Assembly: GCF_044772865.1 (NCBI RefSeq)
Contig: NZ_CP173029.1
Span: forward strand, 2,418,001 to 2,482,000
DNA length: 64,000 nt
DNA from: Algirhabdus cladophorae
Lineage (GTDB): Bacteria > Pseudomonadota > Alphaproteobacteria > Rhodobacterales > Rhodobacteraceae
Reading direction: 5' to 3'
Shown piece by piece: positions 1 to 8,319 of this stretch (the stretch's first letter is position 1; every line of letters starts with the position of its first letter). Under the pieces are notes generated by a model. That model searched no databases. It saw only the letters and a program-made list of their open reading frames with translations, and had not been told where the DNA came from. The translations under genes and the position numbers were made by a program.

Positions 1-1471
1 GCAAGACTTTGGGGTTTTGGATCAACACAGCCAGGATAACTGCCTCGCGCAGCGCATCATCGGTTGTGCCCGTGGCTTGGGCCAAGCGGCTACTTTTGGT
101 GGTCGCTTGCGGTTGGCTAACTTTCCATGCAGGCGTTCCGCGCGGCACATACTGGCGTTTTGCACCGGGTTGATAGGCGGGACGTGCGCCACGAAACAGT
201 TGATACCGCAGTTCTTTGATGGCCTCGCCATAGTGATTGCGGATCGATGGATCCTGTATCAACTTCAGCTTGGCCCGGAGATCTTTGTCGAGAGCAGCCT
301 TGCGCTCAGGACTGTCGAACACGCGCCCTTCAGTTTCGCGCTGCCACAAAAGATCGACCATTGGCATCGCGCCATCCAGCACGGCCTGCACTGCTTCGCG
401 CCCTTGGGACCGTATCAAATCATCAGGATCTTGGCCCTCGGGCATCACCGCAAAGCGCAAAGACTGGCCCGCCTCCAATAACGGAAGGGCCAGATCAATC
501 ACACGCATGGCCGCCCTGATCCCGGCCTTGTCCCCGTCCAATGCGATGATCGGCTCGGGTGAGACACGCCACATCAGGCGCAACTGGTCCTCGGTGATTG
601 CCGTGCCCAATGGGGCCACAGCCGCGCCAAAACCGCCCTCAACCAAGGCGATTACATCCATGTATCCTTCGGCCACGATCAGGGGCTGCCCTTTGCCTGC
701 GGCCTCGCGCGCAGGCCCGTGATTATACAGGCTTCGGCCTTTATCAAACAGTTCGGTTTCGGGTGAATTGAGGTATTTTGCGTTGTCATTAGGATCCATG
801 GCGCGCCCGCCAAAGCCAATGCAGCGCCCCCTTGGATCCCGGATCGGGAACTGAATGCGGCCGCGAAATGTATCGTAAGGCTTGCCACCTTTGGTGGATG
901 GCTTGGCCAATCCGCAGGCCAAGATATGGTCTTCGGGTACGTCTTTGCCACGCAAGTGATCCCACAGCCCCTGCCAGGCATCCGGCGCAAATCCGATGTC
1001 AAACTGGTCCAGCGTTTGCGGTTTTAGCTTGCGACCCGCCAGATAATCCCGCGCCGCAGCGGCCCCGCCTGTTTTCAACTGCAGTTTGAAATGCTGCACT
1101 GCCATTTCCATGACCTTGGATAGTTCAGTGCGCCGATCCGCCTTTTCCTGAGCCTTTGGATCCGATTGCGGTACGGTCATTCCCGCCTCAGAGGCAAGAA
1201 TTTGGATTGCCTCCATAAAGCCGACATTCTCGGTCTCACGTACAAAACTGATGGCATCGCCCTTGGCGTGGCAGCCAAAACAATAATAATAGCCTTTGCG
1301 GTCATCTACATGAAAACTAGCAGTTTTTTCATGGTGGAACGGACAGGGAGACCACATATCGCCCTTGCCTTGGTTCGATTTGCGCGTGTCCCACATGACT
1401 TTGCGCCCAACGACCTGAGAGATCGAGACACGGGTGCGCAATTCATCCAAGAAACCGGGTGGCAGACTCAT
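1..1471 (-). CDS. dnaG: DNA primase DnaG (3' end cut by window edge)
   Basis: Synthesises RNA primers for Okazaki fragments at the replication fork. About 490 codons are visible; the family is usually 600-660 residues, so the C-terminal helicase-binding part lies left of the window. The N-terminal CHC2 zinc finger is intact (C43, H46, C64, C67, within CPFHHEKTASFH and YYCFGCH). A TOPRIM core follows, with the VAEGYMDVIA motif and the ALDGDKAG acidic motif. The start ATG at 1471 gives the expected MSLPPGFLDELRTRVS N-terminus. It lies 32 bp downstream of soxG on the same strand, and a short GGCCT/AGGCC hairpin (1485-1498) sits in the gap. Family identity is certain from the motifs. Confidence 0.97.
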   Translation of the reverse strand, partial: MSLPPGFLDELRTRVSISQVVGRKVMWDTRKSNQGKGDMWSPCPFHHEKTASFHVDDRKGYYYCFGCHAKGDAISFVRETENVGFMEAIQILASEAGMTVPQSDPKAQEKADRRTELSKVMEMAVQHFKLQLKTGGAAAARDYLAGRKLKPQTLDQFDIGFAPDAWQGLWDHLRGKDVPEDHILACGLAKPSTKGGKPYDTFRGRIQFPIRDPRGRCIGFGGRAMDPNDNAKYLNSPETELFDKGRSLYNHGPAREAAGKGQPLIVAEGYMDVIALVEGGFGAAVAPLGTAITEDQLRLMWRVSPEPIIALDGDKAGIRAAMRVIDLALPLLEAGQSLRFAVMPEGQDPDDLIRSQGREAVQAVLDGAMPMVDLLWQRETEGRVFDSPERKAALDKDLRAKLKLIQDPSIRNHYGEAIKELRYQLFRGARPAYQPGAKRQYVPRGTPAWKVSQPQATTKSSRLAQATGTTDDALREAVILAVLIQNPKVL

Positions 1472-1503
1472 GCACCCTATATTGGGCCTCTCAAGGCCAG
1501 AGT

Positions 1504-2046
1504 CTAGCGCTGAGCAACACTTTGCATGGCACGCTCGACATCGTGCCAAAGGGTCTGCGTCATCGAGCGCATGACCATAAGTTCAAACTGATCGGTGCCC
1601 GTTCGGGTCAGTGCACCGTTCATATGCTGGATCAGTGTCCGGGCGGTCTGGCCTATGCCAAACTTGGATAGACGCACATCAACAGGCACAAGACGCGCCA
1701 AAACATCCTCACATTTGGCCCCTTGTAGGGACACTATGCTCCATCCATCGCTTTGATCAGAAATGGCTGCATGCTTGGCCATTTGCGGTGCGGGGGCGGC
1801 TCCGATCAAAAGGTAGGTTCCCCTGCCGAACCACTGCACTGTTTTGGTCTGCTGGGTTGTGGTTCCATTGGGCTGCGGCAGTTTCATCCCGATCTGGGCC
1901 TCAACCGCGCTGGCATGGCCTTTGAATGGCATGATCTGCGTTATCTGGCCCATGTCCATCAACGACAACCGACAGTCGCCGTGGGTGACCTCAGAACGGT
2001 CTAAGGTGGCGCGTGCACTGAGCTCAATCACGAAGGCGTCCCCCAT
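1504..2046 (-). CDS. soxG: Sarcosine oxidase gamma subunit SoxG
   Basis: Small subunit of heterotetrameric sarcosine oxidase, which carries no redox cofactor and is needed for assembly of the complex. The protein is 180 aa from the ATG at 2046 (MGDAFVIELSARATLD). That start overlaps the end of soxA by 23 nt, the compact spacing expected in soxBDAG operons. The frame stays open further upstream to 2166, but that part lies inside soxA. The call rests on operon position plus the SoxG-like body (HGDCRLSLMDMGQITQI near the N-terminus and a C-terminal RSMTQTLWHDVERA segment). The gamma subunit is the least conserved of the four. Confidence 0.9.
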   Translation of the reverse strand: MGDAFVIELSARATLDRSEVTHGDCRLSLMDMGQITQIMPFKGHASAVEAQIGMKLPQPNGTTTQQTKTVQWFGRGTYLLIGAAPAPQMAKHAAISDQSDGWSIVSLQGAKCEDVLARLVPVDVRLSKFGIGQTARTLIQHMNGALTRTGTDQFELMVMRSMTQTLWHDVERAMQSVAQR

Positions 2047-4891
2047 CAGGATCGTAAAACACTGGATCACAGACCTCACAAAGCGCTTCGATACCGCGCA
2101 AGTGATCGACCATCTTGACCTGACGACCGATCCGTTCGGGTCCATTTTGTAAGAAGCCCTGACCAATGGAATGGCCCAAAGTAGGCGAAAAACAAACCGA
2201 TGTCAGATACCCTTTATCATTGGCACTGATCGCGGCATCGTTTGGATCAAAAAGATGCGCGCCAGCAACCAATTGCTGGACAGCGCCAATGGGTTTAAGC
2301 CCAACCAGCCGTTCGCGCGCAGGATCCATAAGGCCCTCGCGTTGCGACATCACCTTGCCAATACAGTCCTTCTTTTTGCTGACCAAAGCCTGCATGCCGA
2401 TATCAAAGGCCGTCGTGCGCCCATGGATTTCAGCATGGGTTATAAAGCCCTTTTCAATGCGCAAAACATTGAGCGCCTCCATACCGTAGGGGCCGCCGCC
2501 TTCGACTTCAGCCAACGAGACCAGTGTTCGGAACAAGCTGTCTCCGTAGCGCGCAGGCACCGCAACCTCGTAGCCCTTTTCACCAGAAAACGAGATACGG
2601 AAAATACGCGCGGGCACGCCCGCAATACGGGCTGCACAACATCCCATGAACCCAAGGCCGTCTGCATCTGCGGTACTGTCCAATACAGCATTGATCACAT
2701 CTTGGGCCTTGGGCCCTGCCACGGCAAACTGCGCCCAATGTTCGGTCACCGACGCGAACCGAACGTCCCAATCGGGCTTTAAAACTTGCGTGACAAATTC
2801 AAGATGGCGCATGACCAATCCAGCCGCCGCCGTGGTGGTTGTCATCAGATAATGCGTCTCGCCCAGTCGCGCACAGGTGCCGTCATCCATGACATGCCCG
2901 TCTTCGCGCAACATCAAGCCATAGCACACGCGACCAATTTTGAGGCTGCTAAAGGTATTCGTGTAGACAAAATCCAGCAATTGGGCCGCATCGGGGCCCT
3001 GAATATCAATCTTGCCAAGGGTCGAGACATCGCACACCCCAACGGCGTCGCGCACATAGCCCACTTCGCGGTCGCAGGATTGCCGCCAATGATCCTCACC
3101 TTTTTGCGGGAAATATGAAGGCCGGTACCATAGCCCCGCTTCAATCATCGGCGCCTTTCGTTCAAGACTGGCTGCATGGCTGGTCAAAAACCGCTCGGGC
3201 GCAAGGCCTTTGTCCGCACCCCCTGCCCCCAAGGCAGAAATTGGCACGGGAACAAATGGCGGCCGAAACGTGGTAGTGCCTGTCTGCGCGATCCCGCGAC
3301 CCGTGGCATCGGCCAAAATCGCCAAAGCGCCAACATTGCTGTTTTTGCCCTGATCCGTGGCCATGCCTTGGGTCGTGTAGCGTTTCATATGCTCGACCGA
3401 AGTCATATTTTCGCGCGCGGCTTGCCTGATATCCTTGGTGGTGACATCGTTTTGAAAATCAAGCCAAGCACGCCCTTTGGCAGGCACTTCCCACATGGGT
3501 GTAATGTCGTAGGCCTGTGCATCTGCTTGCTGCCGTGACGCATCAGTCGGCATTTTGCCAAGGGCCTTTGCCACATTCCGACCCGCCTTTTGGCCTGACT
3601 GTAAACATCCGGCTGTATCAAACACTCCAGCCGCGGCACCGCAGACAACCATGTCTGGATTGGCCTCAGGATCCGCCAAAAAGCAGTTAAGTGTGCCGTC
3701 CCAAACCGGGCGGCCACCTTTGTGACAGGTCAAATGGATGGTCGGGTTCCAACCGCCCGTCACTGCAAGGCAGTCCGCCGGTACTTTGTGGCTTTTGCCC
3801 TGCGCCGTGTAACTGACATGGCTCAAACTGAGACGACCATGGGTCGCCTCAACCTGTTCGCCCTTGCGTGCGTCTACAACAATCGCCTCCACGCCTGCAT
3901 CACGCAGATCTTGCGCAGTGCGCTCAACATCCCCGGTGTTTCCGAATACAACGACTTTCTTGCCCGTAGCCACGCCCCAACGGTGCAAATAGGCCCGCAC
4001 AGCACTGGCCATCATCACACCAGGCCGATCGTTTCCAGCAAAGGCAATCGGGCGTTCGATAGCTCCTGCAGCCAAAATGCAGCGCTGCGCGGCAATGCGC
4101 CAAAAACACTGAGGCCCGGACACAGGTTGTTCTAACGCACCAAACGTCCCCTGATCATAGGCGCCAGTAATGGCCGTGCGCGGCATCAGCCGCACGTTCG
4201 GCATCTGCGCCAAATCTGCCAGAACTTGTGCCACCCATTGGGACGCTGGCTGGCCATCGATCTGTTCCTTTTCGCGGATCAAGCGGCCGCCCATTGCGGT
4301 GTCCTCGTCAGCCACGATAACGTCCAGCCCCGCAGATGCAGCCACTGTGGCAGCCATCAGTCCCGCAGGCCCCGCGCCAACCACCAATACATCGCAAAAC
4401 CCATAGGCCTTTTCAGACGGGGTCTGATCCGGGGCATCCGGCAGTGCCCCCAGACCTGCGGCCTTGCGGATAAACGGCTCATACAGCCGCTCCCAAAACG
4501 CTTTGGGCCACATGAATGTCTTGTAATAAAAGCCCGCGCCCAAAAATGGGGCCACCAGATTGTTGAGGCTGAGTATATCAAAGGCCAAAGAGGGCCAGCG
4601 GTTTTGACTGACCGCCACCAAGCCATCGACCAAAGGCACAGTCGTGGCGCGCAGGTTGGGCATGGCTTTATCTCCAATGCCCACCGTGACCAAAGCGTTC
4701 GGTTCCTCTGACCCTGCGGTCATAATCCCCCGAGGCCTGTGGTATTTGAACGACCGTCCGACCAACAAAACATCATTGGCCAACAAGGCCGAAGCCAATG
4801 TATCACCTGCAAACCCCGTGTACCGCCTGCCATCGAACGTGAAGGAGAGCGGGGCGGATCTGTCCACCTGACCCATTGCGTCTAATCGCAT
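2024..4891 (-). CDS. soxA: Sarcosine oxidase alpha subunit SoxA
   Basis: Large subunit of the cytosolic enzyme that oxidatively demethylates sarcosine to glycine. It binds NAD+ and passes the one-carbon unit to tetrahydrofolate. The protein is 955 aa from the ATG at 4891, which overlaps the end of soxD by 10 nt; an upstream in-frame start at 4981 would run through most of soxD and is unlikely. Domains in order: a ferredoxin-like 2Fe-2S-type domain lacking cluster cysteines (about 15-100, with GRSFKYHRPRGI), a nucleotide-binding oxidoreductase domain (VVGAGPAGL at about 171-179), and a C-terminal aminomethyltransferase (GcvT-like) folate domain beginning near residue 575 (EAGLWYRPSYFP). Length and order match the family. 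The substrate probably comes from glycine betaine, creatine or choline breakdown. Confidence 0.97.
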   Translation of the reverse strand: MRLDAMGQVDRSAPLSFTFDGRRYTGFAGDTLASALLANDVLLVGRSFKYHRPRGIMTAGSEEPNALVTVGIGDKAMPNLRATTVPLVDGLVAVSQNRWPSLAFDILSLNNLVAPFLGAGFYYKTFMWPKAFWERLYEPFIRKAAGLGALPDAPDQTPSEKAYGFCDVLVVGAGPAGLMAATVAASAGLDVIVADEDTAMGGRLIREKEQIDGQPASQWVAQVLADLAQMPNVRLMPRTAITGAYDQGTFGALEQPVSGPQCFWRIAAQRCILAAGAIERPIAFAGNDRPGVMMASAVRAYLHRWGVATGKKVVVFGNTGDVERTAQDLRDAGVEAIVVDARKGEQVEATHGRLSLSHVSYTAQGKSHKVPADCLAVTGGWNPTIHLTCHKGGRPVWDGTLNCFLADPEANPDMVVCGAAAGVFDTAGCLQSGQKAGRNVAKALGKMPTDASRQQADAQAYDITPMWEVPAKGRAWLDFQNDVTTKDIRQAARENMTSVEHMKRYTTQGMATDQGKNSNVGALAILADATGRGIAQTGTTTFRPPFVPVPISALGAGGADKGLAPERFLTSHAASLERKAPMIEAGLWYRPSYFPQKGEDHWRQSCDREVGYVRDAVGVCDVSTLGKIDIQGPDAAQLLDFVYTNTFSSLKIGRVCYGLMLREDGHVMDDGTCARLGETHYLMTTTTAAAGLVMRHLEFVTQVLKPDWDVRFASVTEHWAQFAVAGPKAQDVINAVLDSTADADGLGFMGCCAARIAGVPARIFRISFSGEKGYEVAVPARYGDSLFRTLVSLAEVEGGGPYGMEALNVLRIEKGFITHAEIHGRTTAFDIGMQALVSKKKDCIGKVMSQREGLMDPARERLVGLKPIGAVQQLVAGAHLFDPNDAAISANDKGYLTSVCFSPTLGHSIGQGFLQNGPERIGRQVKMVDHLRGIEALCEVCDPVFYDPDGGRLRD

Positions 4892-5136
4892 GTTGCCACC
4901 TCGGTGACCGAGAAAATCTCGTGGGTCCGCGTGTCGCGCTCGACCCGCAGCCAAGCGCCACATCCCGCCTCGTGCATCCATAAATCAACTGTCCGGCCTG
5001 CAGGATTATCGCGCAGATGCACAAAATCGTCCCATGCCTCCGCGCCTGAGTCAGGTTCAGGGCGCGTCAGAGCCACGCCGCCATAGTAAAACTCACGACG
5101 ATCCCGATCGCCGCAATGCGGGCAGGTCAGACGCAT
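4882..5136 (-). CDS. soxD: Sarcosine oxidase delta subunit SoxD
   Basis: Zinc-binding small subunit of heterotetrameric sarcosine oxidase, 84 aa. The putative zinc ligands are visible: C5 and C8 in CPHC, then H55 and C59 in MHEAGCG. The REFYYGG and WMHEAGCGAW blocks are typical of the family. It sits between soxB (64 bp upstream) and soxA (10 nt overlap), the canonical soxB-soxD-soxA-soxG order. Confidence 0.96.
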   Translation of the reverse strand: MRLTCPHCGDRDRREFYYGGVALTRPEPDSGAEAWDDFVHLRDNPAGRTVDLWMHEAGCGAWLRVERDTRTHEIFSVTEVATCD

Positions 5137-5200
5137 GGGTCCCGCCCTTTTTCTTTGTCAAAAAATCCCCGCCTCAGGCATCCAAACATCTCAAGTCTTC

Positions 5201-6472
5201 CTAATGCAGATTATGTTGGGCACCGGTGCCCTCTTCATCCATCAAACCTCGCCCCGTTCGGAACCGATCCAACCGAAATTTAGCAGCCGGCCCGTGATGT
5301 TGGTCAGTGGCCATCAAATGCGCAAAGGAATAGCCCGAGCCCGGAACGGCCTTGAACCCGCCATAGCACCAACCACAATCGATATAGAGGCCGTCCACAT
5401 GGGTCTTGTCGATGATCGGGCTGCCGTCCGGCGTCATATCCATAATGCCGCCCCAACTGCGCAACACCTGCGCCTTGCCGATCATGGGCATCAGCGCCAT
5501 GCCCGCTTCCATCACATGCTCTTTCATCGGCAAATTGCCTCGCGCAGCGTAAGAGCTGTAGAAATCCAGATCGCCGCCAAAGACCAGCCCACCTTTGTCG
5601 GATTGGCTGATATAAAAATGTCCCATGCCAAAACTGACCACGTGATCGATGCAAGGCTTGAGGCCCTCGGTGACAAAGGCCTGCAACACGTGACTTTCGA
5701 TGGGCAGGCGCATTCCAGCCATGGCCGCCACTTGCCCTGAACGACCTGCGACCACGATACCAACCTTTTTGGCCTTTATTGCACCTTGCGTCGTTTGAAC
5801 CCCACGCACCACACCGTTTTCAATGTCGATACCCGTGACTTCGCAGTTTTGAATAATGTCGACGCCGCGCTGGTCCGCACCGCGGGCATAACCCCAGGCC
5901 ACCGCATCATGGCGCGCGGTTCCGGCGCGTTTCTGCATCAATCCGCCATAAATTGGAAACCGTGCGCTATCGTAGTTCAGATAGGGGAGCAGACGTTTGA
6001 CGTCAGCACGGCCCAGCAATTCAGCATCGTCGCCTTGGTTGCGAATGGCATTGCCGCGGCGCACCAAGGCATCGCGTTGCCCGTCAGAATGGCACAGCAT
6101 GATCTGGCCCCTCTGCGACATCATCGCGTTAAAATTAAAGTCTTGCTCCATCCCTTCCCAGAGCTTGAGGGAATGGGAATAGAATTCGGAATTGCCTGGC
6201 AGAAAATAATTGGCGCGCACAATGGTCGTATTGCGTCCGACGTTTCCGCCCCCGATGTAGCCTTTTTCCAAAACTGCGATATTGGTAAAGCCGTGGTTTT
6301 TGGCCATATAATACGCCGTGGATAGCCCGTGACCGCCACCACCTATTATGATCGCGTCATACTCGGCCTTGGGTGCAGGAGACCGCCAAAGCGGGCCCCA
6401 CCCTTTGTTACCGGTCAGGCCCTGTTTTAGGATTTGCAGTGCAGAAAAGCGCATCGTGCCCCAGTGTTTCAT
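5201..6472 (-). CDS. soxB: Sarcosine oxidase beta subunit SoxB
   Basis: Catalytic flavoprotein subunit of sarcosine oxidase, 423 aa. The N-terminal FAD-binding motif IIIGGGGHGLSTAYYMAKN begins near residue 41. H188 in RHDAVAW aligns with His173 of Corynebacterium SoxB, the known covalent FMN attachment site, so both non-covalent FAD and covalent FMN are expected. The NCGWCYGGFK segment near the C-terminus is also typical. It is the first gene of the operon. The gap to gdhA upstream contains a terminator hairpin, so soxB probably has its own promoter or depends on read-through. M7 is an alternative start; the difference is minor. Confidence 0.96.
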   Translation of the reverse strand: MKHWGTMRFSALQILKQGLTGNKGWGPLWRSPAPKAEYDAIIIGGGGHGLSTAYYMAKNHGFTNIAVLEKGYIGGGNVGRNTTIVRANYFLPGNSEFYSHSLKLWEGMEQDFNFNAMMSQRGQIMLCHSDGQRDALVRRGNAIRNQGDDAELLGRADVKRLLPYLNYDSARFPIYGGLMQKRAGTARHDAVAWGYARGADQRGVDIIQNCEVTGIDIENGVVRGVQTTQGAIKAKKVGIVVAGRSGQVAAMAGMRLPIESHVLQAFVTEGLKPCIDHVVSFGMGHFYISQSDKGGLVFGGDLDFYSSYAARGNLPMKEHVMEAGMALMPMIGKAQVLRSWGGIMDMTPDGSPIIDKTHVDGLYIDCGWCYGGFKAVPGSGYSFAHLMATDQHHGPAAKFRLDRFRTGRGLMDEEGTGAQHNLH

Positions 6473-6493
6473 GCGTGTTCTGCTGAAAATGAC

Positions 6494-6523
6494 AAAAGGG
6501 GCCAGTCAGCACCAGCCCCTTTT
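6494..6523 (-). terminator. Terminator after gdhA
   Basis: A perfect 9-bp inverted repeat, AAAAGGGGC / GCCCCTTTT, with a 12-nt loop. On the minus strand the stem ends in TTTT and is followed by a T-rich stretch. It lies in the 87 bp between gdhA and soxB and should limit read-through from gdhA into the sox operon. Confidence 0.7.
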
Positions 6524-6532
6524 GCGACATAT

Positions 6533-6553
6533 AACGGACGGTGTACGTCCGTT
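6533..6553. repeat. Perfect 8-bp inverted repeat in the gdhA-soxB gap
   Basis: AACGGACG and CGTCCGTT are separated by 5 nt, directly 3' of gdhA and next to the terminator hairpin. It could be a second mRNA 3'-end hairpin protecting the gdhA transcript, or an operator for the sox operon. The sequence alone does not decide. Confidence 0.5.
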
Positions 6554-6559
6554 TGGGGC

Positions 6560-7990
6560 CTACAGCCCTTTTGCTTGATAGCTTGAGGCCACTTTGCCGA
6601 TTGAGACCAAATACGCCGCCGTGCGCAAATCGGTAACGTCATCCCGGGTACGCCAGACTTCCGCCATGGATTGATAGGCCACCCGCATCGTGTCGTCCAA
6701 ACCGGAACGGACCAGTTCCAATTCATCGGCACCGCGCAGATACTTGTCCTTGAAATTGTCGCTGAGGTTCCATTCCAACCCTTTTTCCGAGGACAAACGT
6801 TCGAGTTCGTCAATCAGCAGTTGGTGACGACCTTCTTCTTGACGGCGCTGCATGCGGCCAAACCGGATGTGGCTCAGGTTTTTGACCCATTCGAAATAAG
6901 ACACCGTCACGCCGCCTGCGTTGGCATACATGTCTGGAATGATGACGCAGCCTTTCTCGCGCAGGATACCATCCGCCCCGGCTGTGACAGGGCCGTTTGC
7001 CGCCTCGATGATCAAAGGCGCCTTGATATTGGCCGCATTGGACAGATTGATCACGCCTTCTAGTGCCGCAGGGATCAAAATATCGCAATCTGCCTCCAGC
7101 AAGGCAGCCCCATTTTCATGGTGTGTGCCGTGGGGATATCCCGTCACGCCGCCATTTTTGGCGATCCACGCTTGTAATGCCGGCACATCAATGCCGCCTA
7201 TATCTTCGATCGCACCGTCGCGTTCGATGACAGCGACAATCTTGCATCCATCTTCTTCGGCAAGGAACTTTGCAGCATGAAAGCCCACGTTGCCCAGCCC
7301 CTGCACGACGACGCGTTTGCCATCTAGGGTTCCGGAAAGGCCCGAGGCCGCAACGTCATCAGGATTACGGAAATATTCGCGCAGCGCATATTGCACACCG
7401 CGCCCGGTGGCCTCGACCCGGCCTGCGATGCCGCCAGCATTCAAAGGTTTACCCGTGACACAAGCCTTGCCGTTGATGTCGGTTGTATTCATGCGCATGT
7501 ACTGATCGGCCATCCACGCCATCTCACGCTCGCCAGTTCCCATGTCGGGTGCCGGGACGTTTTGCGACGGATGGATCAGATCGCGCTTAATCAACTCATA
7601 GGCGAAACGCCGAGTGATCAATTCCATTTCATGTTCATCGTATTGGCGCGGATCGATACACAGCCCGCCTTTGGAGCCCCCAAACGGCGCCTCAACCAAC
7701 GCGCATTTATAGGTCATCAAGGCGGCCAGCGCTTCGACCTCGTCCTGATTGACCCCAAGTGAGAAACGAATACCGCCCTTTACAGGTTCCATATGTTCAG
7801 AGTGAACGGATCTATACCCAGTGAATGTTTCGATTTTGCCGCGCAACCTAACACCAAAGCGCACCGTATAGGTTGCATTACAAACCCTGATCTTTTCCTC
7901 CAAACCCGGTGGCAATTCCATCAACGCAACAGCGCGATTAAACATTAGATCGACAGAATCGCGAAAACTGGGTTCATTTGCCGCTGACAT
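6560..7990 (-). CDS. gdhA: Glutamate dehydrogenase (Glu/Leu/Phe/Val family)
   Basis: Interconverts glutamate with 2-oxoglutarate and ammonium. The protein is 476 aa. The N-terminal catalytic domain has the family signature around VEAPFGGSKGGLCIDP with the catalytic lysine, preceded by VKGGIRF. The C-terminal Rossmann domain has VVQGLGNVGFHAAKF. The start at 7990 has AGGAGGCT-type sequence a few bases upstream. The acidic residue after the second beta-strand (VIERDG) suggests NAD rather than NADP use; this is inference. The gene sits directly upstream of soxBDAG on the same strand, so amine-derived glycine and ammonium handling are neighbours here. Confidence 0.95.
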   Translation of the reverse strand: MSAANEPSFRDSVDLMFNRAVALMELPPGLEEKIRVCNATYTVRFGVRLRGKIETFTGYRSVHSEHMEPVKGGIRFSLGVNQDEVEALAALMTYKCALVEAPFGGSKGGLCIDPRQYDEHEMELITRRFAYELIKRDLIHPSQNVPAPDMGTGEREMAWMADQYMRMNTTDINGKACVTGKPLNAGGIAGRVEATGRGVQYALREYFRNPDDVAASGLSGTLDGKRVVVQGLGNVGFHAAKFLAEEDGCKIVAVIERDGAIEDIGGIDVPALQAWIAKNGGVTGYPHGTHHENGAALLEADCDILIPAALEGVINLSNAANIKAPLIIEAANGPVTAGADGILREKGCVIIPDMYANAGGVTVSYFEWVKNLSHIRFGRMQRRQEEGRHQLLIDELERLSSEKGLEWNLSDNFKDKYLRGADELELVRSGLDDTMRVAYQSMAEVWRTRDDVTDLRTAAYLVSIGKVASSYQAKGL

Positions 7991-8319
7991 AAGAGAGCCT
8001 CCTCAAGTTTGGCTAGGACATAGATACAAGAGTACTATGCCGCCTTTATGCCCTATTGGTTAATCCTTTGAAGATTTAATTGCTCGTTTTTTATGCAGTT
8101 TATAAACTTTTGGAAAATATCTGTTTCCAATAGACGACTTAGCACCCGATTTATCGCTAAAGTTGTGAACAAATAGCTTCCCGACCTAGTTATTGTCCCG
8201 AAATTGGACAGGCTGGCTACTGAAAGGCCCCCTTTCGGTCATATTTCTGCCCCAGATCAAGGATTAATACCACCAAGCCCGAGGTGCGTCTGCGCTTTGG
8301 CGAAAGGTGGAGTGATAAG
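7991..8319. other. Divergent promoter region between gdhA and the Tad-like module
   Basis: About 330 bp without a gene, noticeably AT-richer than its surroundings, holding the back-to-back promoters of gdhA and the tad-like genes. A small inverted repeat TGTCC-N7-GGACA lies at 8194-8210. The plus-strand gene has a good ribosome site (AGGTGGAG at about 8305-8312). I see no recognisable riboswitch, RNA gene or named operator. Confidence 0.6.
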
